From Bullera alba (lineage: Eukaryota > Basidiomycota > Tremellomycetes > Tremellales > Bulleraceae), in the NCBI GenBank assembly GCA_001600095.1, contig BCIX01000004.1, forward strand, positions 1,926,586 to 1,990,585: 64,000 nucleotides of DNA, read 5' to 3'. The stretch's first letter is position 1. The number at the start of each line of letters is the position of its first letter. This document shows, piece by piece, positions 10,421-21,476 of the stretch. A program made the translations under genes and the position numbers. A model generated the notes under the pieces. It worked only from the letters and a program-made list of their open reading frames with translations, had not been told where the DNA came from and did no database searches.

Positions 10421-12517
10421 ATGGAAGAGCTCGCCGGGCGAAGCGAGGACGACCAATGGCGTCGACTGCTTGAGTGGGCTTCGGGCTACAACGGCTTCGA
10501 GTGTCATGTGGAGTGGAAACCGGTGCCAGGTGAATTCGATCGGTCAAGATGTCAATTTCACAGGGCTAGGAGCTGATAGGGGACTTGTTAAGGCGCTGGA
10601 AGGGGTCTAGTGGTCGATTCATCGGGATCAGTAAGTCGATTGGATCGTTGTATTGGCCTTAGACTGACTATCTGGCAGAAACCAGACCTCTTGGTGATCC
10701 CACCAGAGATGTTGATCAATCCCCTCACTCTGGCATCCTCACCGGACAATATCATCCCGTTGCATCTCTTCCCCGTACAGCGTCTCGATGATGGTCATCC
10801 TCGCAAACGCCGCAAGACGAATCGCTACGTCTCATCCTCTACCTATTCGAGCATCCTGACTGGAGCCAGCGAGAAAAGGTCAGAAACGGTGGATAAAGTC
10901 GAATCGAAACCTCTGAACACCACTCAACTCCTCACTCTCTTTCTCGCTGTGAATCGCGGGTCCAACGCCAAGCGACCGAGCAAGTGGAGCCGTTATCTAG
11001 ACACTCTTCCGGAAACATTCAGACCCTGGCATCCGCTCACATGGCTGGTTGCGGAGACTCTGTCAAAGGACAAAGCGGCCACCGCAAGCTTAGCAGGGGA
11101 GACTGGCGTCGAGGATGGGGATGACAAAGTAGAAACACTTTCAAAGCTGGTCGCATTGGCGCCTAGGGAACCCAGGAGGAAGATCTTGGGGGTGAAAGCT
11201 CGTTACGATGCGGATTTGGTAGTACTGCGGGAAGTCCTGGTATGTCCGCCATTATGACCATAGTGCTGATCCCTAAGAAAGTAGAGGAGCCGTTCAAATC
11301 TGCTTATAATGAGAGAATCACGGACGAAGATCTGCTCTGGGCTTGGCTGAACGGTGCGTCTTGACCAGAATCGAAGTCTCATAGGAGTCTGTATTGAGAG
11401 CTGACACCGATTACCATTTCAGTCAATACACGGTCTGTTTCCATCCCACTGGGATTCGATGGCCCGACGGAGCTCTACAATCACTCGCTTGTGCCCGTGC
11501 TCGATCTTATCAACCATTCATCGGATCCAGATGTTTGCGTGCCCAAACCAGAGCTGGACACCATCAGCAAATCCAGTGGACCGAAATTGAGGTTGAGGCC
11601 CACTCCTTGGAACCCTACGCCGCACTTGATACCAGGTCAGTTGCTGCGAGTCACCGTTTGGCAGTGTCACTGACTCCAGGCAGGCAAGATCGGCCTCAAG
11701 ATCCACTCCCGACCTGGAGGTATGAAAATCGGCGAGGAATTGCGGTTTCAATACCACGCCCAGCCGACATCCGAGATGTGGGCAGAATATGGCTTCATCG
11801 AGCTGCCGTCGACGAGCGGTCCTTCAAGATCGAAGCGAGATGCAGAGGAGGCGACCTTGGAGCCGGACATTGATAATAGGGATCAGAAAGGTTCTCGCAA
11901 GAAGATAAAGGTCGAGGGCGAATCTGGCGTTGTTGCGGAGGTGGTAGAAGCAGTGGGAGGGGCAAAATCAGGACAAATCCGGTGGAACGATTTGCACCAC
12001 GGATCAATCGATGTCGAAGATGTCCCATTGGAGATGTGGGAAGGAGTGGATCATCAGACGGAGAAAGAAGACGCTTTGAAGGCCATCAACTGTCATACGT
12101 GAGTTACATGGCGACACGACCACGACACCACGCCTCTAGGCCGTTGCCCAGTTGAGACATCGCTGAGCTCCCTTCAGGAATATCAGGATCGAATCACATC
12201 CCTCGCCCCACCCATCTCGGTCACTGGTGATGTCACTCCGAGTCATAAACTTGCCTCAAGAACAGATCGGCCGACTGGTCGGAATCGCACAAGGCGCCAT
12301 CGAGTACATATCGCCGGAGAATGAAGCTGCGGTGGAGGAGGATCTGGAGAGACTTTGTCATAGGCTGGTTAATCAGGCCGAGCAAGCCGTCGCCGAAATA
12401 GACGCCCTAGAGGAGGATTGCAAGTGTTCGGCAGAGGAAGCGTTCACGGCAACGAGGCTGCTGTGGGAGGAGGTTTACAGCCTAGCATCAGACTGCCGGA
12501 TGAGCCATCGGGTGTAG
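10421..12517 (+). CDS. SET-domain protein lysine methyltransferase (SETD3/SETD6/Rkm type)
   Basis: Predicted SAM-dependent lysine methyltransferase of the class with a large insert in the SET domain and a C-terminal Rubis-substrate-binding-like region. Yeast members methylate ribosomal proteins. Exons: 10421-10529, 10593-10630, 10679-11239, 11278-11353, 11423-11635, 11684-12098, 12178-12517, giving 583 residues with continuous phases. Splicing assembles GAGRGLVVDSSG, the N-terminal GRG motif of SET, then LLVIPPEMLINPLTL. The active-site motif LDLINHSSDP lies at about residues 300-310 and GEELRFQYHAQPTSEMWAEYGF follows, carrying the C-terminal SET Tyr. The last 110 residues are helical. The first intron boundary (acceptor 10592) was chosen because it restores GRGLV; other acceptors give a stop. 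The substrate cannot be told from sequence. Confidence 0.8.
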
Positions 12518-12989
12518 ATGGACGAGATGTACGTGAGAAGTGCCGTTGCACGCAGTCCAAGAATAATGCATAGAGGACAGCATTGTTGCGTCGTTCGCGA
12601 TCGAGATCCGTCGAGCGAGGACGAGCGTGAGCGGCGTCGCTGAAGTGACTACGTGGCTGATTCATGACCGAGGTCTGAAGCTCTGAAGAGCGGAGCGCTG
12701 AGCAACTGCCATGCTATGCACACATGCAACCCACCTAGATCATGGTGGCCGGATGGCCGGAGGGAGCTTGTGGGGCTCCCCTTGTGGCCTCCACTTCCTT
12801 CGGTCACAGTGAGTCACCGTTCCCCCAGCTGCCAGCACTTGCCAGCATCAGAGATCAAAACACGTTCGCATGAACCCGAGGCTGTTGACCATCTACATAT
12901 AAGAGCTGCGAGTCATGTGTGTCTCTTACCCTAATCATTTCAGTCAATACATCAGTGCAGACTTCCGAGTTTGACCAGCCATAGCAAAA
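12518..12989. promoter_or_regulatory. Promoter of aldo/keto reductase 1
   Basis: Intergenic. A block GGCCTCCACTTCCTTCGGTCAC ends near 12807, about 185 bp before the ATG. A closely similar block ending near 14717 lies about 180 bp before the second reductase gene. No other gene seen. Confidence 0.35.
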
Positions 12990-14400
12990 ATGTCTACTTC
13001 TCAGCTTACGCTCGCTGGCAAGCCCGTCGGCCGTATGGGGTGAGCACAGTACCGGGCTCGGACAAGTATGATGACTAGACCACTATGCTGATCAGGTCTC
13101 AGCTTCGGCCTCATGCAGCTCACATGGACTCCAGAGCCAAAGTCTGACGAAGTCTCTTTTGCGGCTATGAAGTGAGTCAGTCAGCTTTACACAGTCGCAA
13201 CCAGCTGACCGACGCTTGCAGAGCTGCAGCGGATGTCGGTGGCACGGCCTGGTCGACAGCCATGTTCTACGGCAACCCCGGTCATCTTACTGATAACATC
13301 AAGCTGATCAGGAGGTTTTTTGACAAGGTAAGTCCTCAATTCGTGCTCGTTCTTCAGCTGATCTTCTGCCAGTATCCCGAGTATGAAGACAGGATTGTGC
13401 TCGTTGTCAAAGGCGGATTGGACGATTCTTTCGGCTTTCCAAAGGGGTGGGTGGACTTGTACCAGTCACATATTCACAGGGTATCACTGCTGATCACATG
13501 CACTCCTGCAGTGACCTGGTCGAATTCGCTCGAGGGGAGCTCAAGCGATGCCAGGAGCTTCTGGGCAACAAGAAGATCGATGTGTATAGCATCGCCAGAG
13601 TTTACAAGAATGTCGAAGAGATCTTCCGAGACGTCAAGGTGCTGCACGACGAGGGTCTCTTCGCGGAAGTCGGAGCAAGCGAGATCAGCGCTGGCTCTCT
13701 GGAGAAGGCCCACAAAGTCAGTCATCTCAATGCGTGATCCGACACTAGGTTTCTGGATCACTGATAATACGCTCAGATCGTGCCAATCTCCGTCGTTGAG
13801 ATCGAGGTGTCGCTGTGGTCATACGAGCAGCCAGCCCAAGACGTCATCAAATGGTCAACCAAAAACAAGGTCCCCGTCTTGGCTTACTCTCCACTTGGCC
13901 GAGGATTCATCACGAGAACTTTCAAGACTCCGGAGGATGTTCCCAAGGGTTCCGTACAGAGCCATTCCCCTAGGTTCCACGGCGAGGCCTTTTACGACAA
14001 CCTCAAGCTGGTCGACGAACTCGACAAGCTTGCTGAGGAGAAGGGTCTCAAGACACCTCAATTGGCTTTGGCTTGGGTGTGCGGTCTTAACCCATACGTG
14101 AGGGACCAGATTCAGGCCGACGGTATGATATCAGAACTGTCGCTTATTCAGGCTGCAGATGATCCCAATCCCAGGATCCTCGGATCCGGAGAGGGTCAAG
14201 TCCAACATCCAAGCAGCCGAGATCCAGCTCACGGATAAGGATCTCGAGGGAATCAACAAGATCCTCGCCAACTTCAAGGTCAAAGGTGGCCGATATCCGG
14301 AAGCACGATCCGCTGAATTGGTGAGTCACGAATTGTTCTATCGATCCTGTTTGCCCGCTACATACTGACGGACTCGTGATTCTAGATGGAGCATCAATAG
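12990..14400 (+). CDS. Aldo/keto reductase, pyridoxal-reductase-like, copy 1
   Basis: NADPH-dependent reductase resembling the AKR8 pyridoxal reductase of fission yeast, which converts pyridoxal to pyridoxine. Exons: 12990-13039, 13103-13171, 13222-13327, 13373-13446, 13512-13716, 13777-14097, 14159-14320, 14386-14400; 333 residues. The final coding exon has only 15 nt (MEHQ, stop). Visible features are GFGLMQLTW near the N terminus, AMFYGNPGH with the catalytic Tyr, IVLVVKGG with the catalytic Lys, the barrel strands VEIEVSLWS and PVLAYSPLGRGF, and the cofactor-binding MIPIPGSSDPERVKSN. The usual AKR catalytic His is replaced (SIARVYKN), as in pyridoxal reductases. The tandem duplicate lies directly downstream. 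Fold assignment is firm; pyridoxal as substrate is a family-based inference. Confidence 0.85.
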
Positions 14401-14892
14401 CCATCAGGTACGCCTGGGCGGATCAGGCCTCTCACGAGGTGTCCAGTGATCACAGAGAGTAAGGAACCCGCTGCTCTGTAGTCTACGTTCTGATAGTATT
14501 CCATAATTCTAGCTATATGACTATGGAGATGTAATAGTCAAATGCGCGACTAGCAGTGGTCCCCTCTGCAAATGGTAGGCTGTGGTCCTCGTTGTGGTGG
14601 GTAGTAATAGTATGAGAAGCACTCAAGGGTCGAAGAACAGAAAACAGATTCGCACGGTTGAACCGCCACGTGGTTGACCATCTCGGCCTTGCCTCCACCT
14701 CCACCTTGTTCGGTCACCGGGAATTCGAAGTAGACGATCTACTTTCAACGCATCATCCACATCCCCGAGTCTCTCAATCGTCTATATTAGAGCGATTACA
14801 GGTCACAGGTCTCTCCATCTTTCCGATACATCAGCTTACACCCACATACGACCTCGTACCACTCATCAGAACCTCACTGCCAGTACCTCATC
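14401..14892. promoter_or_regulatory. Spacer and promoter of aldo/keto reductase 2
   Basis: Contains the 3' flank of copy 1 and the promoter of copy 2, including the GCCTCCAC...TTCGGTCAC block (about 14692-14717) shared with copy 1. No gene seen. Confidence 0.35.
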
Positions 14893-16283
14893 ATGTCCGC
14901 ACCACAACTCACGCTCGCAGGCAAACCCGTCGGACGTATGGGGTGAGTAGGGGTACTTCGATCTGGTCGTCAAGCTAATCGAATCCTAGCTTTGGTCTCA
15001 TGCAGCTCACATGGACGCCTGAGCCAAAGTCCGATGAGGTCTCTTTCGCTGCCATGAAGTGAGCATCCATGAATGCACAGTTGCGAGTACTCGCTGATCG
15101 ATCGATGTAGAGCCGCTGCAGACGCAGGAGCTACTGCTTGGTCGACAGCCATGTTCTACGGCAACCCAGGCCACCACACTGCCAACATTGAGCTCATCAG
15201 GAGGTTCTTCGACAAGGTGAGCTGCCGTACTATTATCGAGACCTTTGCTGAGATCCATCCAGTACCCCGAATACGAAGACAAGATTGTGCTCGTCGTCAA
15301 GGGCGGAATAGACGAGTCCTTCAGCTTCCCAAAGGAGTGAGTCTTACCCGTCACTCCAGTATGTGTGGTATGGTACATCGCTGATCATCTTCGCACGTCA
15401 GAAATGCCATCGAATACTCCCGTCAAGAACTCAAACGCTGCCAACAGCTCCTCGGCAGCAAGATGATCGACGTGTATACCATCTCGAGAGTTTACAAAGA
15501 CGTAGAAGAGATCTTCAGGGAGGTCAAGGTCCTGTACGATGAAGGGCTATTTGGCGCTGTTGGAGCGAGTGAGATCACCGCTGAGGCTCTCGAGAAAGCT
15601 CATAAGGTCAGTTCGACCGAGGTGTACTCAGACCGACGAATGGTATCGACAGCTGATGTCCCTCTCTTAGATCGTTCCGATCTCCGTTATCGAGATCGAG
15701 GTCTCTCTGTGGTCATACGAGCAGGAAATCAAAGACGCCATCAAATGGTCTACCGAGAACAAGGTGCCGATCTTCGCTTACTCCCCCCTCGGTCGAGGTT
15801 TCATCACTCGAACATTCAAGTCTCCCGAGGACATTCCAGAAGGTTCCTTCCAGAAACATTGCCCCAGATTCCAGGGCGAGGCGTTCTACGACAACCTCAA
15901 GCTGGTCGATGAGCTTGATAAGCTCGCCGAGGAGAAAGGTCTCAAGACACCACAGCTAGCTCTAGCTTGGGTCTGCGGTCTCAACCCATACGTAAGTGGA
16001 ATACTATTTGATCTCGGAATCATCACTGACTGAGACTGCAGATGATTCCAATCCCAGGGTCTTCTGATCCGGAGCGGGTCAAGTCAAACACACGAGCCGC
16101 CGATATCAAGCTCACAGACAAAGACTTGCAAGGAATCAACGACATCTTGGCCAACTTCGAGGTCAAGGGCGGGCGATACCCAGAATCGCATTCTGCCGTT
16201 CTGGTGAGTCACCACTCATTGTCTGACTTTCTCATCCCGGCTCTACGCTGACCTACTTGTCTTCATAGATGGAGAATCAGTAA
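14893..16283 (+). CDS. Aldo/keto reductase, pyridoxal-reductase-like, copy 2
   Basis: Tandem paralogue of the upstream reductase. Exons: 14893-14942, 14990-15058, 15111-15216, 15263-15336, 15402-15606, 15671-15991, 16042-16203, 16269-16283. Their lengths (50, 69, 106, 74, 205, 321, 162, 15 nt) equal those of copy 1 exactly, giving 333 residues; introns have diverged. Key features are kept: AMFYGNPGHHT, IVLVVKGG, VIEIEVSLWS, PIFAYSPLGRGF, MIPIPGSSDPERVKSN, and the four-residue terminal exon MENQ. As in copy 1 the standard catalytic His is absent (TISRVYKD). Transcribed toward the minus-strand repeat region; the 3' ends of this gene and gene A face each other. Confidence 0.85.
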
Positions 16284-16667
16284 GACACAAGTAGTGCCGG
16301 AGGGAAACAGTCTGCGTATACAGATCTTTCCAGTATTGAAGGAGCGCGGAGAGCGAGCTGTCCGGACCCGAGGATAGTGCGATGGATATACATGTCATGG
16401 AGATGCAGCTGTACAATATAAATGAAATAGGACCGGATTCTTGTATTCTCAGACTGTAGCCTCTGTACGATGCACAGTGCTCTGTACGAGTCAAACTGGG
16501 CGGAGCAAAAGACAATTTTGCATTCGTGACGTCGCGACTATAGTACGTACAAGGAGTTCGAGTACAACAAGTTCGTGGCATCCTAGATCATGGCTTTTGG
16601 GCGACGGTGATAGGGCAAAATGGAGCTTTTGGTGGAGGAGGCAGAGATGAGAGTTCGCGCAGCTAAT
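16284..16667 (-). other. Terminal 3' UTR exon of gene A and tail-to-tail spacer
   Basis: After the acceptor of cassette copy 1 (CCCGGTAG-type, here GGTAGATTAG) the gene A transcript would continue here until its poly(A) site, facing the 3' end of the reductase gene. No open frame with family features. Assignment as terminal exon is inferred by analogy with genes C and D. Confidence 0.4.
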
Positions 16668-17141
16668 CTACCGGGCGTCAGCGCAACCCGGCAGGTCCTT
16701 TTCCTCCCAGACTCCAGAAACCAAACAGGATAACGAAGAGTGAGGGAGTCAAGTGGGGATACGATACAACTGTGATCGATCACTCCGGCGCGAAGGAGAC
16801 CCTACCAGAAGCGAAATCGAAGATCGATCTCGGTCCCAGCAGATGGATACCGTGGTGCGAACGACATGGGCGTCCCGACGAGTAGCACCACAGGACAGGA
16901 CCAGATTTGTAATGTACTCCCACCAGACGCAGTTGAGGTGACACGACCTCGCTCGGCGATACGCTGATTGTCCGTGGAGGGGATCTAGGCGTACGAAAAG
17001 TTCAGGATGGGATCCCTAGCTCTCGCAAGTCGCCTCAACCGCTCAACACCGCGCGGCATTGAGATTGGCCCCACGGACAGCAGGACCGAATCAAGCTTAG
17101 GTCATGCCACTTCCAGCAAGCAAATCAAGAGGTCTACTCAC
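16668..17141 (-). repeat. Structured 3' UTR intron cassette, copy 1 (gene A)
   Basis: 474 nt from GTGAGTAGACC to the TAG that follows TTGCGCTGACGCCCGG. It keeps the shared core elements: TTGCTTGCTGGAAGTGGC near the donor, CTCCTTCGCGCCGGAG, and the terminal hairpin with the CTGAC branch point in its loop. The central outer stem here is GGTGC...GCACC enclosing GGG-ACG-CCC. Confidence 0.75.
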
Positions 17142-17239
17142 GATTGCTATCTCCAACACCTCGCGCTCCTACTGAGATCTTCGGTCGGATGGTTGATAAG
17201 GTGTTGGGGAAGAGTGGAGATCGTATCGAGCCACAGCGG

Positions 17240-17709
17240 CTACCGGGAGTCAGCGCAACCCGGCAGGTCCTTTTCTTCCCAAACTCCAGACACCAAATAG
17301 GATAACGAAGAGTGAGGGAGTCAAGTGGGGGTACGGTGCAACTCTAACTGATCACTCCGGCGCGAAGGAGATCCTACTGGAAGAGGAATCGAAAGTCGAT
17401 CCCAATCCCAGTATACGGACACAGTGGTGCTCACGACAAGGGGCGTCCCCGATGTGTAGCACCATAGGACAGAATCAGAACCGTAAGGTATCCCCACCAG
17501 ACACAGATGAAGTGGAATAGCCTTGCATGACAATACACTGGCTGAAGACGGAGGGGATGCGTACGAAAAGTTCAGGACGAATCCCTAGCTCTCGCAAGTC
17601 GCCTCGACCGCTCGACACCGCGGGGTGCCAAGATTGGCCCCGCCGACAGTAGGATCGAATCACACTCGGCCACGACACTTCCAGCAAGCAAATGAAAGGA
17701 TCTACTCAC
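17240..17709 (-). repeat. Structured 3' UTR intron cassette, copy 2 (gene A)
   Basis: 470 nt, GTGAGTAGATCC to CTCCCGGTAG. Central helix GGTGCT...AGCACC enclosing GGGG-ACG-CCCC; the CTCC-GGCGCGAA-GGAG hairpin (read on the + strand) is unchanged. It is separated from copy 1 by a 98-nt presumptive exon and from copy 3 by 232 nt. Confidence 0.75.
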
Positions 17710-17941
17710 GATCGCCTCCTAGACTCCCGATATGCTTGTCAAACTAGTCCAACGAAGGTGATAGACGAATCGAGTCGATCTCCAAAAGGGTGATGTTGTT
17801 TCAGCGGTGTCTCCGTGGGTAATGGAAGGAGTCACCGGTCGTGGTGAGGTGTTGAGATAGTGTGAGATGGATACAATGTGTCCAAATAGGACGTGACCAG
17901 GGGGAGCGAGAAAGGGTTGAAGTCGAGTCGAGATGTCACAA

Positions 17942-18414
17942 CTACCGGGCGTCAGCGCATCCCGGCAGGTCCTTTTCCTCCTAAACTCATGACACCGAGA
18001 TGGATAACATGGAATGAAGGAGTCAAGTGGGGGTAAGATACATCTCTGATCGATCACTCCGGCGCGAAGGAGATCCCGCTAGAAGAGGGATCGAAAATCG
18101 ATCCCAGTCCAAGTGTTTGGATACAGTGGAGAAGTGGCAGAAGCGTCCCCGCTGCACGACTCCACTGGACAAGATCAGAGCTGGAGCGTCTCCCCACCAG
18201 ACAGGGTAGTGAAGTGGCACAACTTTGCCCGGCGATACGCTGACTGCCAACGTAGGGGAGCTGTACGACAAGTTCAGGACCGGTCCCCTAGCTCTCGCAA
18301 GTCAAACTCGACCGCGCAACGCCGCGCGGCGTTGCGATGGGCTCCGCGGACAGCAGGATCGGATCAGGTGTGGGTCAAGCCACTTCCAGCAAGCGACTTG
18401 TGAAGTCTACTCAC
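17942..18414 (-). repeat. Structured 3' UTR intron cassette, copy 3 (gene A)
   Basis: 473 nt. Its donor lies 27 nt after the stop codon of gene A. Central helix GTGGAG...CTCCAC enclosing GCAG...CTGC: different bases from copies 1 and 2 but pairing is kept. The terminal stem has one change (GCGCATCCCGG on the + strand). Confidence 0.75.
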
Positions 18415-18441
18415 ATTCGATGGCAGTCTTCTGGTCGCCTG

Positions 18442-19454
18442 TTACGTCGAGTCGGACTCCACTGTCAAGGCATTACCAGATTGATCATTGTGGGTCGATG
18501 AGCTTCCGATGTGTGCTGTCTGTTGGATCCTAGCTTCAAGCTCGACTGGGGGAAGCGATTCGCTCGCGTCAGCGAACACTTTTGTCGTATCGAAGCGGAC
18601 CACCAGGATAGAGGCTCGGTAAATACTCACTGTTCCTTCTCGTGGTGGCAGCCCAGAACGCCTTGTATCGTATACCCCTCTTTGCGGCCTTTGAGAGGGT
18701 CTCGTCTTGTGAACCTGCCTCTGACGACCCTCCGATGCTTCTCTGATAGCTATCTCCGCGGTCCACTTTCATCCAGAAGTATTAGCGAGCATCCTTGTCG
18801 CTACGAGAAAAGGGCGTCTCCGACATCAAACTCACTAGATGTAGGGCTCTTGAGTCGGATGTATCGACTACGTGAGGGTCTTTTTGGTTCCTCGGAACAG
18901 CTGACCGATTCCTCGTCCTCCCCTTGGCTCTCCTCGTCCCACTTTTCTCCCTCGTCGTTCCACCTTTCTCCCTCCTCGTCGTTTTGTTCTTCCTCCCTGT
19001 TCTCCTCTCCAGTAGCGCACTCGTTTTCGGACACCTCCTCCTCGGGATGTTCCTCTTCTTCACGCGATTGAGATGACGAGGCTTGAACAGGCGTACACAA
19101 CTGCTCGACTTCGTCCATCTCCAAGAGGTCCTCCAGCATTTGGATTCTCAACTTGAATTTGCGAGTCTCGACGACTCTAGAACCAGTATACGCAAGGATA
19201 CGTATGACCGCGAGGTCTTCCGGGGTTTGGTCGCGTCCGAAAGGTCGAGTATTCACGGCGCTGCGCTGCACGTTGTTGTATGACGGTGGCCTTGGGGTCC
19301 GCTGTTGCACTGGCCTGTCGCGACTGAATACGTCTCTAGCCTCGTAGGCGAGGTTTCTTGGTCCAACTTCCATCTTGTCGGTGGTGGTAGATTTTGATCG
19401 CGATTCGAAGAGAGCGGGGGGATTCTTAATAGCGATGGGCGGCGCCTTTATCAT
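18442..19454 (-). CDS. Gene A: coiled-coil/acidic protein of the VEDLC family
   Basis: Unknown function. Exons 18836-19454, 18631-18765 and 18442-18545 give 285 residues. A 5' UTR intron (19483-19530, CTAAC branch point) precedes the start MIKAPPIAIK. Residues 1-80 are polar; a helical region with spaced leucines (RKFKLRIQMLEDLLEM) ends in DEVEQLC, the variant of the VEDLC motif found in genes B-D. Next comes a very acidic stretch of about 60 residues (EEEEHPEEEVSENE and similar), then a basic segment (RPSRSRYIRLKSP). Exon 2 is 135 nt with phase-1 introns on both sides, as in C and D, and the last coding exon is 104 nt, as in C, showing common descent despite low protein identity. TAA is followed after 27 nt by the first of three structured introns. 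I recognise no known domain. Confidence 0.68.
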
Positions 19455-20044
19455 CCCCTCGGCAAACTCGACTCGATGGGACCTGGGTATATCGTTAGCC
19501 GTTTCAGAGTTGACTTCCTGATCTACTCACTAGAGGACCTCGTGGGAACCACTGGACTTGGAAGGAGCGAGGAGCGCGAGGCCTGAATGATTGCATCAGT
19601 AGGATTTGCTCAGATCTTCCCCCTCTGGTGACCAGTTCCAGAAGCTGTGCAGTCAAAATCGAAATCCAGCTAGACTGCTGTACCGGTCAAGGCACGCATC
19701 TGTGGCAGCGTGGTAGATCTGTCATCAGGCATAACGCCGTATCCACTGCGACGATAGCGAAATTGGCGGTGATGAAGACACCTATACATGAGGTAAATTG
19801 CTACAAGTCCGTTTACACGTACAACAACAAAATGGGGCAGACATAGCGAATGCCCAACAAGTGCAAGTTGCGCTGATGGGTAGAATCGTATAACGAAGAC
19901 GTCAAATGAGGAATGTGAAGGATGCGCAGACATGCAGTGATGGACTCCAAGAGCTGTAGGGCGAGTCAGTCATCGCTACGGGTCTGGCTATTGCGGAGAT
20001 TTCTCACCTGCTCCAAGCTCGAGGAGTGTATTGCCCGATGTCAT
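19455..20044 (-). other. 5' UTR and promoter of gene A, 3' UTR of gene B
   Basis: Contains the small 5' UTR intron of gene A at 19483-19530. Downstream of gene B a possible donor (GAGCAG/GTGAGA, near 20010) is present, but there is no copy of the structured cassette: the CCGGCGCGAAGGAG and CAGCGCAACCCGGCAG cores are absent. Confidence 0.45.
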
Positions 20045-20677
20045 TCACGCGGACACGACGCTCACGTCCGACGTCGAAGTCGATTCATTGTTTGAGCTGG
20101 GATGAGGTCGCTTCAGATGTGTGCTTCGAGCCTTGACTGGCAAATTGATCTCTGCGAGCGCTCGTCAGTGTCATACTTCAGCATTGTGGACGAGCGAAAA
20201 GGCAGAGAGTTCTCGAAGCAGTGACGACTCACTAGATTTGGCCTTCATACTTTTCCGAGCAAAGTACTTCTGGCTCCGTGCAAACTTCTTATGCCTCCAC
20301 GATAGGCTTGAGACTTGTGTCTCTTGATGACTATCATCATCCGCACGGTGATCTCCCCCAATGCCGTCGACGCTGTCCCCCGGATGAGATGCCTCGCCTT
20401 CTTCAAGCGAGCACAGATCCTCTACGGTCTGTTCGTCTGCTTCTTCCTCCTCGAGCTCCTTTCTCAGATCGTTTAGTCCTAATTTGGTGGCGTACTCGAG
20501 CAGAACTTGCTTGTCGACGGAGACGATGAGTTCCCTTCGATCTTGATTGAGGAACGCGGCGATATCTTTGACCGAAAGACGAGGTTGAGGAGGTCTAGGG
20601 ATGGGTTGATTTGGCGAGAATCGCGATGGCCCCGCTGCGATCCCCGCGCGGGCTTGTTGCGACGATAGAGACTCCAT
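20045..20677 (-). CDS. Gene B: coiled-coil/acidic protein of the VEDLC family
   Basis: Unknown function. Two coding exons, 20233-20677 and 20045-20136, give 178 residues. The start MESLSSQQARAG lies just after a likely 5' UTR acceptor (ATCCAG). The motif order matches its neighbours: Pro-rich segment (PIPRPPQPRLS), helix (LLEYATKLGLNDLRKELEEEEADE), TVEDLCSLEEGEAS, an acidic/His segment, a basic segment (RHKKFARSQKYFARKS), and a Ser/Thr-rich end. It lacks the 135-nt middle exon of A, C and D and lacks the 3' UTR cassette. The gene may be an early-diverging member or one that lost the extra exon. Confidence 0.62.
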
Positions 20678-21476
20678 CTGCTCGGGCCACTGGATATGAT
20701 GTCGATGTAGACGATGGCTTGTCGATAATAGTGTATCGTTACGATAGTTAGCTGGCGGACACGCGTGTAAGACTCGTTCACAGCGTGATGGGACTGATGT
20801 GGTCTCGGGTTGAACGATGCGGCGTAAACCGGGCGACAACGCTTACAGGTTGTGGCGTTCTCGCCAATGGATTGTTGTGGTAGGTGAGAGCGTCGAACGA
20901 TTGGCCGAGCGGGTCTCTGACCGCACCAGAGTACTTGTAGAGCACAGTAGAGTAGAGTAGAGTACGAGGAGTCCAGGTCAGAATCGGCTTCTACACGCGT
21001 CGAGATCGCCGAGACTGGGCGATTGGCAAATCGAGTGTTCCGACGGAACCCGTCGGAAGATCGGGATCTGGCGAGTCACTGTACTGAGGCGGGTGGCTGC
21101 TGGCCGACCGACTGGAATTGGATGCGAGCTCTTCGCTGCGTAGAGTGCTAGGTGAAAACCTGTCGTGACTGCAACGATGGGTGAACGTATCTGACTGATA
21201 TATAGACTTGGAGTGAACAAGCGGAATACATGTGCGAGATATACAAGTTACAATCTACAACAAGACGATTCTAAGTCACAATTTTGAGGGCAGTGAACTG
21301 TGGGTCCCGCCATAGTCCATGCTGCTGTTTCTCAGACGGATCGACAGATTGCGAGTGTACAGTGCGAGATCCATGGTCGTGGTGATGACAGTGGGGCAGA
21401 GCGATGTCTGCGGTACGTGGCGTTGAAGGCGTAATCGTGGAAGGTCGTAAGTCGTGAATGCGTTGAGTCGAAGCAG
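20678..21476 (-). other. Upstream region of gene B and terminal 3' UTR exon of gene C
   Basis: 21236-21476 is the terminal 3' UTR exon of gene C, recognisable because it matches the end of gene D (about 23230-23501), including GGCGGGACCCAC and the CTTGTATATCTCGCACA-type end. The rest is promoter and 5' UTR of gene B. No coding region seen. Confidence 0.45.

Noticed and set aside
13172..14101. 309-codon plus-strand frame across the first aldo/keto reductase
   Set aside because: It reads through introns in the wrong frame; the spliced model gives the full enzyme with conserved motifs.
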